Source: [Mycobacterium] stephanolepidis
GTDB lineage: Bacteria > Actinomycetota > Actinomycetes > Mycobacteriales > Mycobacteriaceae
DNA length: 64,000 nucleotides
Direction of reading: 5' to 3'
NCBI RefSeq assembly: GCF_002356335.1
Contig: NZ_AP018165.1
Span: 310,001-374,000 of the forward strand
The notes under the pieces were generated by a model that was given only the letters and a program-made list of their open reading frames with translations, was not told where the DNA came from and made no database searches. This document shows, piece by piece, positions 26,073 through 38,449 of this stretch. Both the position numbers and the translations under genes were made by a program. Numbering within the stretch: position 1 is the stretch's first letter; each line of letters opens with the position of its first letter.

Positions 26073-26812
26073 GCGGGCTGCATGTGTTCCAGGGCGCGGA
26101 GGTGACGTTCGGCGAGCACCGCAGCCAGCATGAACTGTGGGGGTGTGCCGGGCGGCGGTGGCGGTGCGATGCTGGCAAGCACATCGGTGGAGATCTGATA
26201 GAGCATCTGGTCACGGGTTTGCGGCGCCAATTGCCCTGCACGGTTGAGGAATTGGCGCGCAAGATTCGCCTGTTCGGTGGTGAGCCCCGAGAGTTGTAGC
26301 GTCTGCGCCCATTCGGCCAGTGGTGGTGGCATCACCGGTGGCGGAGGGAGTTTGGGGCCACGCTCGCTGATCACCATGGTGCCCGCGAAGATGTCGCCCA
26401 GACGTTTGCCCTTGGCCGACACCAAGCTGCTGATCACGGCGGGTGCGCCCATGAACATGAAGATCTCGACCACGGCCGCAAGGGCGCGGATGACGGCTTG
26501 CCGCAGGCGTTCCGGGCCGCCGTCGTCGGACACCACCCGCAATCCCATGGCCATCTTGCCCAGCGAGCGTCCCCGGGTCGACATCTCCCAGATGACGGGA
26601 TAGCCGACGAGCGCCAGCACGGAGTAGGCGATGCTGAGCGCGCCGGCCAGAGCCTCGTCGAACTGCGAGAGCGAGAACGCGACGACGAAGATTCCGGCAT
26701 ACAGCACGATCACCTGCACGAAGATGTCGATGAACGCGGACACCACCCGCACCGGAAGCTGGGCCACCTTGACGTCCAAGACAACCGCGTCACCCGTCAC
26801 CAACTCGGACAT
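25952..26812 (-). CDS. RDD-family membrane protein
   Basis: A 286-residue protein. Residues about 18-150 form an RDD domain (VRVVSAFIDIFVQ, RGRSLGKMAMGLRVV, GKRLGDIFAGTMV) with three to four membrane segments. The C-terminal half is cytoplasmic, with a helical segment and Pro/Ala/Ser-rich tail. ATG at 26812 is chosen; a GTG one codon earlier is also in frame. In M. tuberculosis the equivalent gene adjoins spoIIM and the MoxR operon, as here. Transport role, if any, unknown. Confidence 0.85.
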   Translation of the reverse strand: MSELVTGDAVVLDVKVAQLPVRVVSAFIDIFVQVIVLYAGIFVVAFSLSQFDEALAGALSIAYSVLALVGYPVIWEMSTRGRSLGKMAMGLRVVSDDGGPERLRQAVIRALAAVVEIFMFMGAPAVISSLVSAKGKRLGDIFAGTMVISERGPKLPPPPVMPPPLAEWAQTLQLSGLTTEQANLARQFLNRAGQLAPQTRDQMLYQISTDVLASIAPPPPPGTPPQFMLAAVLAERHLRALEHMQPAYPAAPSPVPPADWAGPPSASAASEPSESPRGPSGFATPG

Positions 26813-26818
26813 CACTCG

Positions 26819-26831
26819 AGACTACTAGTAT
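26819..26831. promoter_or_regulatory. Divergent -10 elements for RDD and SpoIIM genes
   Basis: Only 26 bases separate the two divergent ATGs (26812 and 26839). On the plus strand TAGTAT (26826-26831) ends 7 bases before the SpoIIM ATG; on the minus strand TAGTCT (26824-26819) ends 6 bases before the RDD ATG. Both spacings fit leaderless transcripts, which are common in mycobacteria; neither start has a Shine-Dalgarno sequence. Confidence 0.45.
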
Positions 26832-26838
26832 TTGCCAG

Positions 26839-27831
26839 ATGGACGTGGACGCATTCGTCGCCACTCACCGGGGGACATGGGACCGACTGGAGCTGCTGCT
26901 CAAGCGCAGGAGGAGCCTGAGCGGTCCAGAGATCGATGAGCTGGTCGAGCTGTACCAGCGAGTGTCGACACACCTGTCGACCGTGCGGTCGTCCTCGGGG
27001 GATCCGGCATTGGTCGGGCGGCTGTCCAACCTGGTTGCCCGGGCACGTTCGGCCGTAACCGGCGAGCATGCCCCGCTGTGGCGTCACTTCATCCGATTCT
27101 GGACGGTGTCGTTTCCCGTGGTCGCCTACCGGAGCTGGCGTTGGTGGCTGGGCGCGACGGTCGCCTCGATGGTGTTGGCAGTCGCCGTCGGTATCTGGGT
27201 GATGCACTCGGCCGAGCTGCAATCGGTGATCGGAACACCCGATGAGATTGCGCACCTGGTGAACGAGGACTTCGAAAACTATTACAGCGAGCATCCCGCG
27301 GCGGCCTTCGCGCTGCACGTGTGGATCAACAACTCGTGGGTGGCGGCCCAGTGCATCATCTTCGCCGTGCTGCTGGGCATTCCCATCCCGTTTGTGCTGT
27401 TCATGAATGCGGCGAATGTGGGCGTGGCCGGTGGTTTGATGATCGCGGCGGGCCGCGGAGATGTGTTCTTCGGCCTGATCCTTCCGCACGGTCTCTTGGA
27501 GTTGACGGCGGTGTTCTTGGCCGCGGGCGCGGGAATGCGCCTGGGATGGAAGGTCATTGACCCCGGCGATCGGCCCCGTGGACAAGTGCTTGCCGAGCAG
27601 GGCCGTGCCGTCATGTCGGTGGCGGGCGGATTGGTCGGGGTACTGCTGGTGAGCGGTCTCATCGAGGCGCTGGTCACCCCGTCGCCGTTGCCCACATTCG
27701 CGCGTGTGGCAATCGGGGTGATCGCGGAGGCGCTGTTCCTGGCCTATGTGGTGATTCTCGGGCGGCGTGGGGTGGCCGCTAACGAATCCGGCGATATGGA
27801 AGATGCTCCCGACTACGCTCCGGCTTCCTGA
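26839..27831 (+). CDS. SpoIIM-like membrane protein
   Basis: A 330-residue stage II sporulation protein M family member (DUF95). Residues 1-80 are a cytoplasmic helical region (WDRLELLLKRRRSLSGPEID); then come an anchor at about 105-125 and a core of four to five TM helices (WVAAQCIIFAVLLGIPIPFV, GLILPHGLLELTAVFLAAGA). In non-sporulating actinobacteria it typically neighbours RDD and MoxR/DUF58 genes, as here. Function unknown; an envelope role is inferred. It ends 3 bp before the convergent DUF58 gene. Confidence 0.85.
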   Translation: MDVDAFVATHRGTWDRLELLLKRRRSLSGPEIDELVELYQRVSTHLSTVRSSSGDPALVGRLSNLVARARSAVTGEHAPLWRHFIRFWTVSFPVVAYRSWRWWLGATVASMVLAVAVGIWVMHSAELQSVIGTPDEIAHLVNEDFENYYSEHPAAAFALHVWINNSWVAAQCIIFAVLLGIPIPFVLFMNAANVGVAGGLMIAAGRGDVFFGLILPHGLLELTAVFLAAGAGMRLGWKVIDPGDRPRGQVLAEQGRAVMSVAGGLVGVLLVSGLIEALVTPSPLPTFARVAIGVIAEALFLAYVVILGRRGVAANESGDMEDAPDYAPAS

Positions 27832-27834
27832 GCG

Positions 27835-29183
27835 CTACAGGCGTCCGGATGCCTTCAACGACAGATACCGGTCGGCAAGGGCCGGGGCGATCTCGTCCGG
27901 TGGGGCGTCGACGACTTCGACACCTTGACGACGCAACAGGGTGACGATGCGTCGGCGTCCGCCGCGGGTACGTTCGGCGGCGGCCGCGTCGTAGACCTGC
28001 TCGACGTCGAGCGACCGGATATTTCCTGGCGCCGTGGAGTTCTCGGGCATCACCATGTCGTCGACACGTGGATCGCTGACCGCGGCTACCAGCAGGTGGT
28101 GATGGCTGGTCAGCTGGGGAAGTAGCGGTAGCAGGCCCTCCTCGAGGGCCTCGGGGTTCAGGTCGGTCAGGAGCACGATGAGCGAGCGATGACGAGATTT
28201 GCGACGGATGGTGGCCACGAGATCGCGGGCGTCGGATTCGACAAGCGAGGGTTCCAGCGGCGCCATCGCGTTGACCACGAGCGAAAGCAGTTCGTTGCGC
28301 GATGCTCCGGACACCTGCGAGCGCACCGTGCGGTCGTGCGCCAGGAAGTCCACGCGATCTCCGGCGCGAGATGCCAATGCCACCAACAGCAATGCGGCGT
28401 CCATCGCCCAGTCCAACCGCGGCCACCCGGAGGGATCACCCGATGTCGGGTCGACGCCGATGCGTCCCGCCGAGGTGCGACCGGTGTCCAGCACCACGAG
28501 GATGCGGCGGTCTCGTTCCGGACGCCAGGTGCGTACCACCACGTCATTGCGCCGGGCGGAGGCGCGCCAGTCGATGGACCGGACATCGTCGCCCACGACA
28601 TATTCACGCAGCGAGTCGAATTCGGTGCCTTGGCCGCGGATCAGCACAGGGATGGCGCCTTCGAGTTCGCGCAGTTTGGCCAGGCGGGATGGCAGATGCT
28701 TGCGACTCAGGAACGGCGGCAGTACGCGCAGCTGCCACGGCACGTCGTGACGTCCCTGCCGCCCGGCCAACCCCAGCGGTCCCACCGTGCGGACGGTCAC
28801 CGTCGCCGGCCGGTGATCGCCACGGCGCAAGGGGTGCAAGGAGGTAACGATCTGTGTGCGTTCGCCGGTGCGCAGATTCAACCGGTGTGCCCGTGGTGTG
28901 GCACGCATGCTCGGTGCCCAACTGTCCCGGACCCATCCGCGTACCCGGCGGCCCGGATTCTGGATCTGCAGGGTGATGTCTGCGGATTCACCAAGCCGGA
29001 TGGAATCCGGCCCCGACCGGACAAAGGTGAGACGGCGCGGGCTGGCGGCGGCGGCGATATCGACGACGATCAGTACCGCGAGCGCCAGGAGTAGCAGCCA
29101 GAACAGCCGAACCGGCCACTGCGACACCAGGATCAGCAGCGCGCCGAGCAGCGCCGCCAATCCCGCGCGTCCGGTGAGAATCA

Positions 29184-29184
<1 letters not shown>
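27835..29184 (-). CDS. DUF58 protein with VWA-like domain
   Basis: A 449-residue protein: two N-terminal TM helices (about 5-45), then a beta-rich region, then the DUF58 core GDDVRSIDWRASARRNDVVV with a von Willebrand A-like fold (VVLDTGRTSA). DUF58 proteins accompany MoxR ATPases and are thought to be their clients or adaptors. GTG at 29184 shares its base with the moxR stop (TAGTG), giving coupled translation; the longer upstream reading lies inside moxR. Last gene of a five-gene operon. Confidence 0.87.
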
Positions 29185-30154
<970 letters not shown>

Positions 30155-30158
<4 letters not shown>

Positions 30159-31294
30159 GATTCGCGTACCTGCCTTTCCAGAAGATCCAGTTGTCGAGTC
30201 AGATTGGTGAGCTGTTGGTCATCGGACGGGACGGGGCCGAACAGCACATGGTGAATCTCGATGGGGTTACGGCCTATTCGCTGAGCGACGGTGGTGGTGA
30301 CGACCTGCGGCGTCTCGTCGACCGGGAGGCCGAGCCGGCGTACGATCCGGTAGGTGGCGGCCTCGCGCAACGATGCGGCGGCGAGATCGCGGGCACGGCG
30401 CGACCGGTAGAGGCGCCCGCGCCCCTCGGTGGTTTCCGAAGCGCGCACGATCACCGGAAGCTTTTCGGCGACCACGGGCCCCAGGCGGCGGCCCCGCCAG
30501 AGAGCGAGCAGCAGTACGACGATGCAGAGCTGCCACATGGCCATGCTCACTTGGTCGGGGATCAGATCACCCATCGATTTCGGTTGGGCGCTGGTGCCGA
30601 CCTTCGGCCGTTCGGGGACGTACCAGACCAGGTGCGAGGAGCGGCCGGCCAGATTCATGGCCAATGCCGCATTGCCCTGCTTGGCCAGTTGCAGGTTGGA
30701 TAGCAGGGTGTCATCGCCCAGCACGGTGATGGTGCGGGTGCCCTCGGGATAACGCAGCAGTGTGCCGCCGTAGCAGCTGATTTGGCCGGGACCTGGATTG
30801 GTGAATGTGTAGGTGGGGCCGATGTATGTCTGAATGGTGCCGGCCCGCTGAGCTTCCCGGAGATCGCAGTTGGGTTCGACGATCTCATCGCTTTGGTATG
30901 AGGTGATGCGTGCCTGCGAGGCCAGCCGCTCACGGGTCGCGGAGTACGGCGCCAGCAGCAGGCGATCCCCGGGAATCTCAATCAGAGAGTCCAGTATCTC
31001 GTCGGTGAGATTCCCATTGTCCAGCACCATGAGCTGGCTGTCGGGTCGCATCGCGGCACGGACCTCGCCGATGGTGGTGGCGCGTGTGACGGTGACACCG
31101 CGCTCGCGCAGCAGTTGCGCGAGAGCGTGCCCGCCCCGCTGGGTCACGGCTTCGGGGTCGAGATAGCCCTCGGGCCGAGGTGATTTGGTGACCAGTAGAC
31201 CCGTGACGACGATGGCGACCAGCGCGGTCAGGATCCATGCCCAGGTGCGCCAGCGGTCCCGGAGGCGGGGAGAGGTGGCGGTGCTGGTGGTCAC
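30155..31294 (-). CDS. DUF4350 membrane protein
   Basis: A 379-residue protein: one TM helix near the N-terminus (about 16-36), a DUF4350 domain (about 48-220, VTQRGGHALAQLLRERGVTV and LVVLD-like strands as in LMVLDNG), a second TM at about 255-275 (VSMAMWQLCIVVLLLALW) and a C-terminal cytoplasmic tail. Such proteins are constant members of MoxR-DUF58-DUF4129 operons. Function unknown. Start overlaps the upstream gene's stop by 4 bp. Confidence 0.82.
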
Positions 31295-31938
31295 CGCACC
31301 GCCTCCCAGCCCGTCATCGCGCCCGGTTCTGTGGATGTCAACAGAACCGGGGCATCGCGGATATGGTCGTCCAAGTCGGCGATCTTGCGATAGGACTGTT
31401 CGGTGCCTGGGCGTTCGCCGTAGCTCACGTCATTGAAGATTTCCGCACTCGATCGGAATTCTGGTGCCAGTGAGGGTAATTCGCGTGATGCGTCGGCGGC
31501 CAGCTCGTTGGCGGTACGTCCGGGCACCGGGGTGAGGATCGTGCGTTCTTCGAGTTGGCGCGCCACGGCGCGCAGCCGGTGCCGGATTGCCGAGGCCCAG
31601 TCACCTTGGGATGCGGCGAGTTCGGCCGCCGCTCGATGCTCCGCCGCGGTGAGCTCAGCTGATTCGAAGAGCCCGAAATCCGCGCCGCCCTTGGTCCGGA
31701 TGGCGCGGCGTGCAATGCGCACCAACAGCACCACGACGGCGATGATGATGAGCGCGGTGACGACGATGGTGAACCAACCGCCGGGAACCTCGCTGGCCCG
31801 GAACTCCAGGTAGTTCAGGTGTTCGATGATCCAGTTGACCAGACGGTCCAGTGGCGAGGGGTGCTCGTAGATCGGTTTGGCGAGTTCGTGTTGGGCCGCC
31901 TCGGCCGCTGATTCGCGGTCGATGTCGACGGTCGGCAT
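31291..31938 (-). CDS. DUF4129 membrane protein
   Basis: A 215-residue protein with one central TM helix (about residues 55-77, WFTIVVTALIIIAVVVLLV) and a C-terminal DUF4129 domain (AELAASQGDWASAIRHRLRA, PGRTANELA, SYGERPGTEQSYRKI). The DUF4129 domain is otherwise found at the C-terminus of transglutaminase-like membrane proteins in these operons; here it is alone. ATG at 31938 shares one base with the stop of the upstream gene (TAATG). Confidence 0.83.
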   Translation of the reverse strand: MPTVDIDRESAAEAAQHELAKPIYEHPSPLDRLVNWIIEHLNYLEFRASEVPGGWFTIVVTALIIIAVVVLLVRIARRAIRTKGGADFGLFESAELTAAEHRAAAELAASQGDWASAIRHRLRAVARQLEERTILTPVPGRTANELAADASRELPSLAPEFRSSAEIFNDVSYGERPGTEQSYRKIADLDDHIRDAPVLLTSTEPGAMTGWEAVR

Positions 31939-33185
31939 TACACCTGAACCGGGGGATACGCGGGCAGCCACAACGCATCAGGGTCGATGCCGGGTTGTCC
32001 GAGGCGCTCGCGCGTTCTGGTTTCGGTTTGCAACACGAGATCGAATGCCTCGGTGCGCATTCGCTGATCGGTGTAGAGCAGCACGTTCACCGCGGCGTTG
32101 AACGGCAGCGTGATGATCTGGGCGACGATGACACCGACACTGGTGAGCGCCAGACCCAGGAGCATTGTCGTGCTGCTGGTATTCGATGAGCCCAGGCCCA
32201 TGCCGATCTGTCCGCCGAGGCTGAAGGGCATTCCCAGGATGCCGGCAACGATGCCGACGATGATGGATGTGAGTAGCAGGATGCCCAGGAGGCGCCAATA
32301 GCCCTTGCGTACCAAGGATATTGATCGGCCGATTGCGCCGAAGACACTCTGGCGCTCCAGGATGAGTACCGGTGAGGCCAGGGCGAAGACGGGAATGAGA
32401 TAGAAGTACAGCGCCAGGAAGCCGAATCCGAGCGCGAAGCCCGCCGGTACTGCGCCCCATGGGCCGACGGTGAGGGCAAGCCCAACCACTCCGGCGATAC
32501 CGATCGCGAGGGGCAGGGTCAGCAGTAGAGCGGAGAGGAAGGCCAATCCGATGAGCGCCCAGATGCGGGGCTTGGCGCGCTGCCATGCCGCGGAAGGAGT
32601 GGTGTGTTCACCGAACACCGAGCGTCCGACGGTGACCGTAAGCATGCCGCTCAGGACGATGGTGACCAGCATGGTGATGACGTAGCCGATGGCAGCACCG
32701 CCGAAGTATCCGATCCCGAATGCGGCGGCGAATGCGTCGTCGCTGTTCGCGTCGAAGCCGCTGACACCGCTGAGCAGGCCAATGATGGGGCCTGCTTGCA
32801 ACGCGAAGGTGAGCAGTTGGCTGATGACCACGACGACGGCAGTGAGACCGATCGTTGCCTTCGGGTTGGCGCGAATGGCGGCGACGGCCCCGTCGTACAG
32901 CGCGGACAGATCCAGCGGGCGCAGCGGGATGATGCCGGGTTTCAGTGCCGGTGGCGCCGGTGTCACCCAGTAGGGAACGTGCGGCGGCCCCTGATATCCA
33001 GGCGGTGGTGGTTGATACCCAGGGGGTGGCGGTTGGTATCCGGGGGGTGGCGGCTGGTATCCGAATCCCGGGGGCGGATATCCATAGGCCGGGGCGGGTG
33101 GATAGCCAGGCGCAGCAGGAGGGTAGGCGGGTGGGGGTCCCGGGGGTAGCGGAGACGGAGTGACGCCCCCCTCGTCGTTGCTCAT
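31938..33185 (-). CDS. Pro/Tyr/Gly-rich membrane protein
   Basis: A 415-residue protein, first gene of the MoxR operon. The first 90 residues are low complexity with four consecutive PGYQPPPP-type repeats. From about residue 95 on there are about six hydrophobic segments in a glycerophosphodiesterase-associated-membrane-domain-like arrangement (TIGLTAVVVVISQLLTF, GYWRLLGILLLTSII). The M. tuberculosis operon has a similar protein in the same position. Function unknown; the repeat arm could mediate interactions on the cytoplasmic side. Confidence 0.75.
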   Translation of the reverse strand: MSNDEGGVTPSPLPPGPPPAYPPAAPGYPPAPAYGYPPPGFGYQPPPPGYQPPPPGYQPPPPGYQGPPHVPYWVTPAPPALKPGIIPLRPLDLSALYDGAVAAIRANPKATIGLTAVVVVISQLLTFALQAGPIIGLLSGVSGFDANSDDAFAAAFGIGYFGGAAIGYVITMLVTIVLSGMLTVTVGRSVFGEHTTPSAAWQRAKPRIWALIGLAFLSALLLTLPLAIGIAGVVGLALTVGPWGAVPAGFALGFGFLALYFYLIPVFALASPVLILERQSVFGAIGRSISLVRKGYWRLLGILLLTSIIVGIVAGILGMPFSLGGQIGMGLGSSNTSSTTMLLGLALTSVGVIVAQIITLPFNAAVNVLLYTDQRMRTEAFDLVLQTETRTRERLGQPGIDPDALWLPAYPPVQV

Positions 33186-33233
33186 TGCTCCATTTTGGCG
33201 GCTAAGGGCGTTCCTGGCAATTGCCTCCTAATT

Positions 33234-33258
33234 CATATGTCAATGCCATTGACATATG
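33234..33258. promoter_or_regulatory. Perfect 11-bp inverted repeat upstream of methyltransferase gene
   Basis: CATATGTCAAT (33234-33244), spacer GCC, then ATTGACATATG (33248-33258). A third half-site ATTGACAT lies at 33267-33274. The right arm contains TTGACA (33249-33254), a consensus -35; CATTCT at 33272-33277 is 17 bp downstream. Likely operator plus promoter. Confidence 0.6.
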
Positions 33259-33271
33259 TCAGGTGGATTGA

Positions 33272-35307
<2,036 letters not shown>

Positions 35308-35399
35308 GGCTGAAGGCTATGGACGACGACCGACAGCTGGGCGAGGTTATCCACAACCACGATGGCCATCCACAAGCGGGATGAACCGCTTGTCGAATG

Positions 35400-36224
35400 T
35401 CAGAAGTTGCGGTAGTCGCGAACCGGCATCCGTGATCCGCGCCTTTCCGGCTTAGGTGCCATGAGCTCGATGAGTCGAATGACTCGATAGCGTTGTCCGG
35501 CATAGGGTTCCAGGAGTTGCAGCATGCCGGCATCGTCGGTCTTATTGCCGGTGAACGCGAATCCCACCTGCCCGGCGATGTGGTAGTCCCCGACGGGCAC
35601 GGCGTCGGGATCGCCGAGCGCGCGACTGCGGACCTCGGCCTCGGTCCACGGTCCGATGCCGTGGATCGAGGTCAGGTGCTCTGGCTTGGTTTCCACGTCG
35701 ACGTTGGCAGCGATGCGGACCGTGCGCATGCGGACCGGTTCGGCACCGGACTTGTGCCATTCCCACGACGGGATATCGAGCCATTCTCGTTGGGGTGGTG
35801 GAATCTTGGCGGCACCCATGTCGGTGCCGACACAGTTGATGAGATACCGCCAGGCGCGCCAGGCCTCTGCGCCGGGCACCTTCTGTTCCAGCACGGCGGG
35901 AACGAGGGCCTCCCACACGCGATCGGTGGCGCCAAGACGGATGCCTTTCGCGCCCTGGATCAGCCGGGTGACAACCTCGTGTTTGGGTGTGAGCGCTTCG
36001 GGTTCGTCGTCGGCGCCCAACAGGCGTGGCAGGCGATCGAGCAGCCACGCGGCACCGTCACCGTAGGCCCGGCCGACGACAGTTTTGTCTTCGCGTGAGA
36101 TCGTCAGTACCCCAGGGCCATCCGGGGTATAGGAGCCCCGGGTGATGGATCCGCCGGGGGATACCCGATACGTGGGATCAGTCGAACCGCGCCGGTGGAT
36201 GCCGAGGGTTCGGCGTATATCCAA
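35400..36224 (-). CDS. AlkA-like DNA-3-methyladenine glycosylase
   Basis: A 274-residue HhH-GPD protein. The helix-hairpin-helix and catalytic loop are around LTSIHGIGPWTEAEVRSRALG and GDPDAVPVGDYH, the last carrying the catalytic aspartate. It lacks the FeS cysteines of Nth. Expected to excise alkylated bases. The first usable start in the frame is TTG at 36224; homologues usually begin a little upstream with a VREWTPP-like stretch, which is encoded here in frame but without an ATG or GTG. A rare start codon, or a start in that stretch, is possible. Confidence 0.75.
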   Translation of the reverse strand: MDIRRTLGIHRRGSTDPTYRVSPGGSITRGSYTPDGPGVLTISREDKTVVGRAYGDGAAWLLDRLPRLLGADDEPEALTPKHEVVTRLIQGAKGIRLGATDRVWEALVPAVLEQKVPGAEAWRAWRYLINCVGTDMGAAKIPPPQREWLDIPSWEWHKSGAEPVRMRTVRIAANVDVETKPEHLTSIHGIGPWTEAEVRSRALGDPDAVPVGDYHIAGQVGFAFTGNKTDDAGMLQLLEPYAGQRYRVIRLIELMAPKPERRGSRMPVRDYRNF

Positions 36225-36262
36225 CGGCCACGGTGGAGTCCACTCACGGACGAGCGGAGCTG

Positions 36263-36865
36263 CTAGGCCCCCGGGCAGAACTTCCAGCCGCCGGTCTCCT
36301 TCTTGAACTCGATGTCGTGCTTGCCCTTGGCGTCGGTGATGTGAATGACGGCGACGTCGCCGTCGATCTCGAGGCCAGTGATCTTCGAGGGGCCGTTGTC
36401 GGCCTTGGTCAAGGCGTTGAGATCGGGAGCCTGGCCGCTTCCGGCGATGTCCTTGAACGCCTCGCGGTACTTGGCGCAGAAGAAGGTGAGCATCTTCTTG
36501 AAGTCGTTGGCCTTGGCGGCATCGGCCATCCCGGAGATGGTCTGCTTGATCGCCTTGATGTCCTCGTCCTTGTTGGAGCCGGAGGAGCGGGGTGAGTCGA
36601 CGATCTGGTCGTTGGCGGTTGTTGTGCGCTCGGTGCTGGAGTTGGTGGTGGTGAGGCCGAGCACCAGCAGGGCGATCAGGAAGATGCCGAGCGAGCCACC
36701 GACGACGGCCAGAGCCTTCTGCTGTGGGGTCAGTGGCGGCCGGGGAGGTTTGGGGACGGGCGCGTAGCCGCTGGGAGGCTGCCCATAAGGGCCGGGCTGC
36801 GGGTATCCGGGGAACTGCTGTTGGGGCTGCTGGTACTGGCCGTGGGGGTACTGCGGTTGCGTCAT
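36263..36865 (-). CDS. Membrane-anchored protein with Pro/Gln-rich head and extracytoplasmic domain
   Basis: A 200-residue protein. Residues 1-45 are Pro, Gln, Tyr and Gly rich; residues about 50-72 form one TM helix (ALAVVGGSLGIFLIALLVLG); the rest is extracytoplasmic with an alpha/beta domain starting at IKAIKQTISGMADAAKANDF and FFCAKYREAF and ending in GGWKFCPGA. The domain resembles the secreted protein at 40525-41109 (FFCDKYR, same order) and lumazine-binding/DUF4878-like domains of mycobacterial secreted proteins. ATG at 36865 avoids 27 arginine-rich residues. Function unknown. Confidence 0.7.
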   Translation of the reverse strand: MTQPQYPHGQYQQPQQQFPGYPQPGPYGQPPSGYAPVPKPPRPPLTPQQKALAVVGGSLGIFLIALLVLGLTTTNSSTERTTTANDQIVDSPRSSGSNKDEDIKAIKQTISGMADAAKANDFKKMLTFFCAKYREAFKDIAGSGQAPDLNALTKADNGPSKITGLEIDGDVAVIHITDAKGKHDIEFKKETGGWKFCPGA

Positions 36866-37138
36866 CTGCGTATCTGTCCTAGCGCGGCTGCGGTCATGGC
36901 GTTCCATGCCAGTGTGCCGGATGGGCGCGCTGGTGGTGGTTGTCACGCGGTTTCCGTGTCTGCCGACGTGATGTCCAGTTTCTCCACACGCCTTCTGGGC
37001 ATGTCCGAGATTCAGGCTTCAGCGGGCTGCGCTGTTAGTCTCCGAAGAACGCCGGAATGGGGACGCGGGGAGGCGTGCTCGACCGGTTGATCGCAAGGAA
37101 GCGCGAAAGAGCTGGTAGCGAGGCTGACGGAGAGATTA
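36866..37138. other. Intergenic region without a recognised gene
   Basis: A 273-bp divergent gap between the Pro/Gln-rich membrane protein and the acyltransferase. In-frame readings are short and arginine-rich. I see no palindrome or terminator; it probably carries both promoters. Confidence 0.6.
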
Positions 37139-38377
37139 GTGCGCGGCGGAGAGATCAAGGCCCTCACGGGGCTTCGCATCATCGCCGCGCTCTGGGTTGT
37201 GCTCTTCCACTTCCGGCCCCTGCTCGAGGACGCGGTCCCCGGATTCCGGTCCGCGCTGACCCCCGTTCTCGACTGTGGCGCCCAGGGCGTCGATCTCTTC
37301 TTCATTCTCAGTGGGTTCGTGCTGACCTGGAACTATCTCGACAAAATGGGCGATCGCTGGTCAACCCGCGAGACGCTGCACTTCCTGTGGCTGCGCCTGG
37401 CCCGGGTGTGGCCCGTGTACCTGGTCACCATGCATCTGGCCGCGCTGTGGGTCATCTTCACCATGCACGTCGGACACATACCGCCCAAGGACGTCAACGG
37501 ATACGACGCCATGAGCTACGTGCGCCAGCTGTTCATGGTGCAGTTGTGGTTCCGTCCGTACTTCGACCTGTCCAGCTGGAACGGTCCGGCGTGGTCGATC
37601 AGCGCTGAATGGCTGGCTTACCTGCTCTTCGGCGGCCTGGTCCTTGTCATCTTCCGGATGGCGCGCGCGACCCGCGCCCGCAGCCTGATGGTTCTGGCCG
37701 TGGTGGCTTCGCTGCCACCGGTCATCTTGCTGCTGCTGACGGGGCAGTTCTACACACCGTGGAGCTGGTTGCCGCGCATTGTTATGCAGTTCACCGCGGG
37801 CGCCCTCGCGTGCGCTGCGGTGAGCAGACTGCGGCTGACGCACCGTTCCCGCCATATCGCCGGCTACGTGGCGATCGCGATCATCGCGGCGATCGTGGGC
37901 TCGCTGTACTTCTTGGACGCCCACCCGATCTCCGGAGTCACCGATAGCAGCGGAGTGGTGGATGTGCTGTTCGTGCCGCTGGTGATGGCGCTGGCGGTGG
38001 GCATCGGCCCGCTGCCCACACTGCTCTCCACGCGCATCATGGTCTACGGCGGTCAGATCTCCTTTGGGCTCTACATGGTGCATGAGCTCGTGCACGTCTC
38101 CTGGACATGGGCCACCAAGCAGTTCGAGCTCTCACTGACCGACCCCGGCGGCGGTTGGATCGTTGTCGGTCTGATTGCGCTCGCTGTGGTGCTGTCCATG
38201 GCGCTGTATCACGGCGTGGAGGAACCTGGACGGTGCTGGATGCGCCGCATGATCGGCGTCACCAAACCAGCGATCACCGATCACCATGTTCCGCACAATG
38301 GTCACAAACACCAGGTGCCGGCGGACGTGACCGATTCCGATCGGGAGCCGGTGCCGACCGGTGTAACGAGTCGATAG
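37139..38377 (+). CDS. Acyltransferase-3 family membrane protein
   Basis: A 412-residue integral membrane O-acyltransferase (OafA/acyltransferase-3). It opens with IKALTGLRIIAALWVVLFHF, whose H is the conserved catalytic histidine, followed by FFILSGFVLTWNY and about ten TM helices; the C-terminal 50 residues are hydrophilic. Such enzymes acylate envelope sugars or lipids. GTG at 37139 fits the family N-terminus. The 273 bp upstream hold no gene I can see. A GDSL/SGNH hydrolase follows 72 bp downstream, a frequent pairing. Confidence 0.85.
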   Translation: MRGGEIKALTGLRIIAALWVVLFHFRPLLEDAVPGFRSALTPVLDCGAQGVDLFFILSGFVLTWNYLDKMGDRWSTRETLHFLWLRLARVWPVYLVTMHLAALWVIFTMHVGHIPPKDVNGYDAMSYVRQLFMVQLWFRPYFDLSSWNGPAWSISAEWLAYLLFGGLVLVIFRMARATRARSLMVLAVVASLPPVILLLLTGQFYTPWSWLPRIVMQFTAGALACAAVSRLRLTHRSRHIAGYVAIAIIAAIVGSLYFLDAHPISGVTDSSGVVDVLFVPLVMALAVGIGPLPTLLSTRIMVYGGQISFGLYMVHELVHVSWTWATKQFELSLTDPGGGWIVVGLIALAVVLSMALYHGVEEPGRCWMRRMIGVTKPAITDHHVPHNGHKHQVPADVTDSDREPVPTGVTSR

Positions 38378-38449
38378 TTTCAAACGAATAACGCTGTGCC
38401 GCAGCTGGGTTTGAGGCCCCTAAAATGCTGGGGACAGTGGGAGGTAGCA

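Noticed and set aside
26960..26985. GTGTCGACACACCTGTCGAC resembling the long palindrome arms
   Set aside because: Lies inside the SpoIIM-like coding sequence, matches only the GTGTCGAC core and lacks the second arm.
33000..33110. Tandem DNA repeat that could be taken for a CRISPR or VNTR
   Set aside because: It encodes the PGYQPPPP repeats of the membrane protein; units are short, in frame and without spacers.
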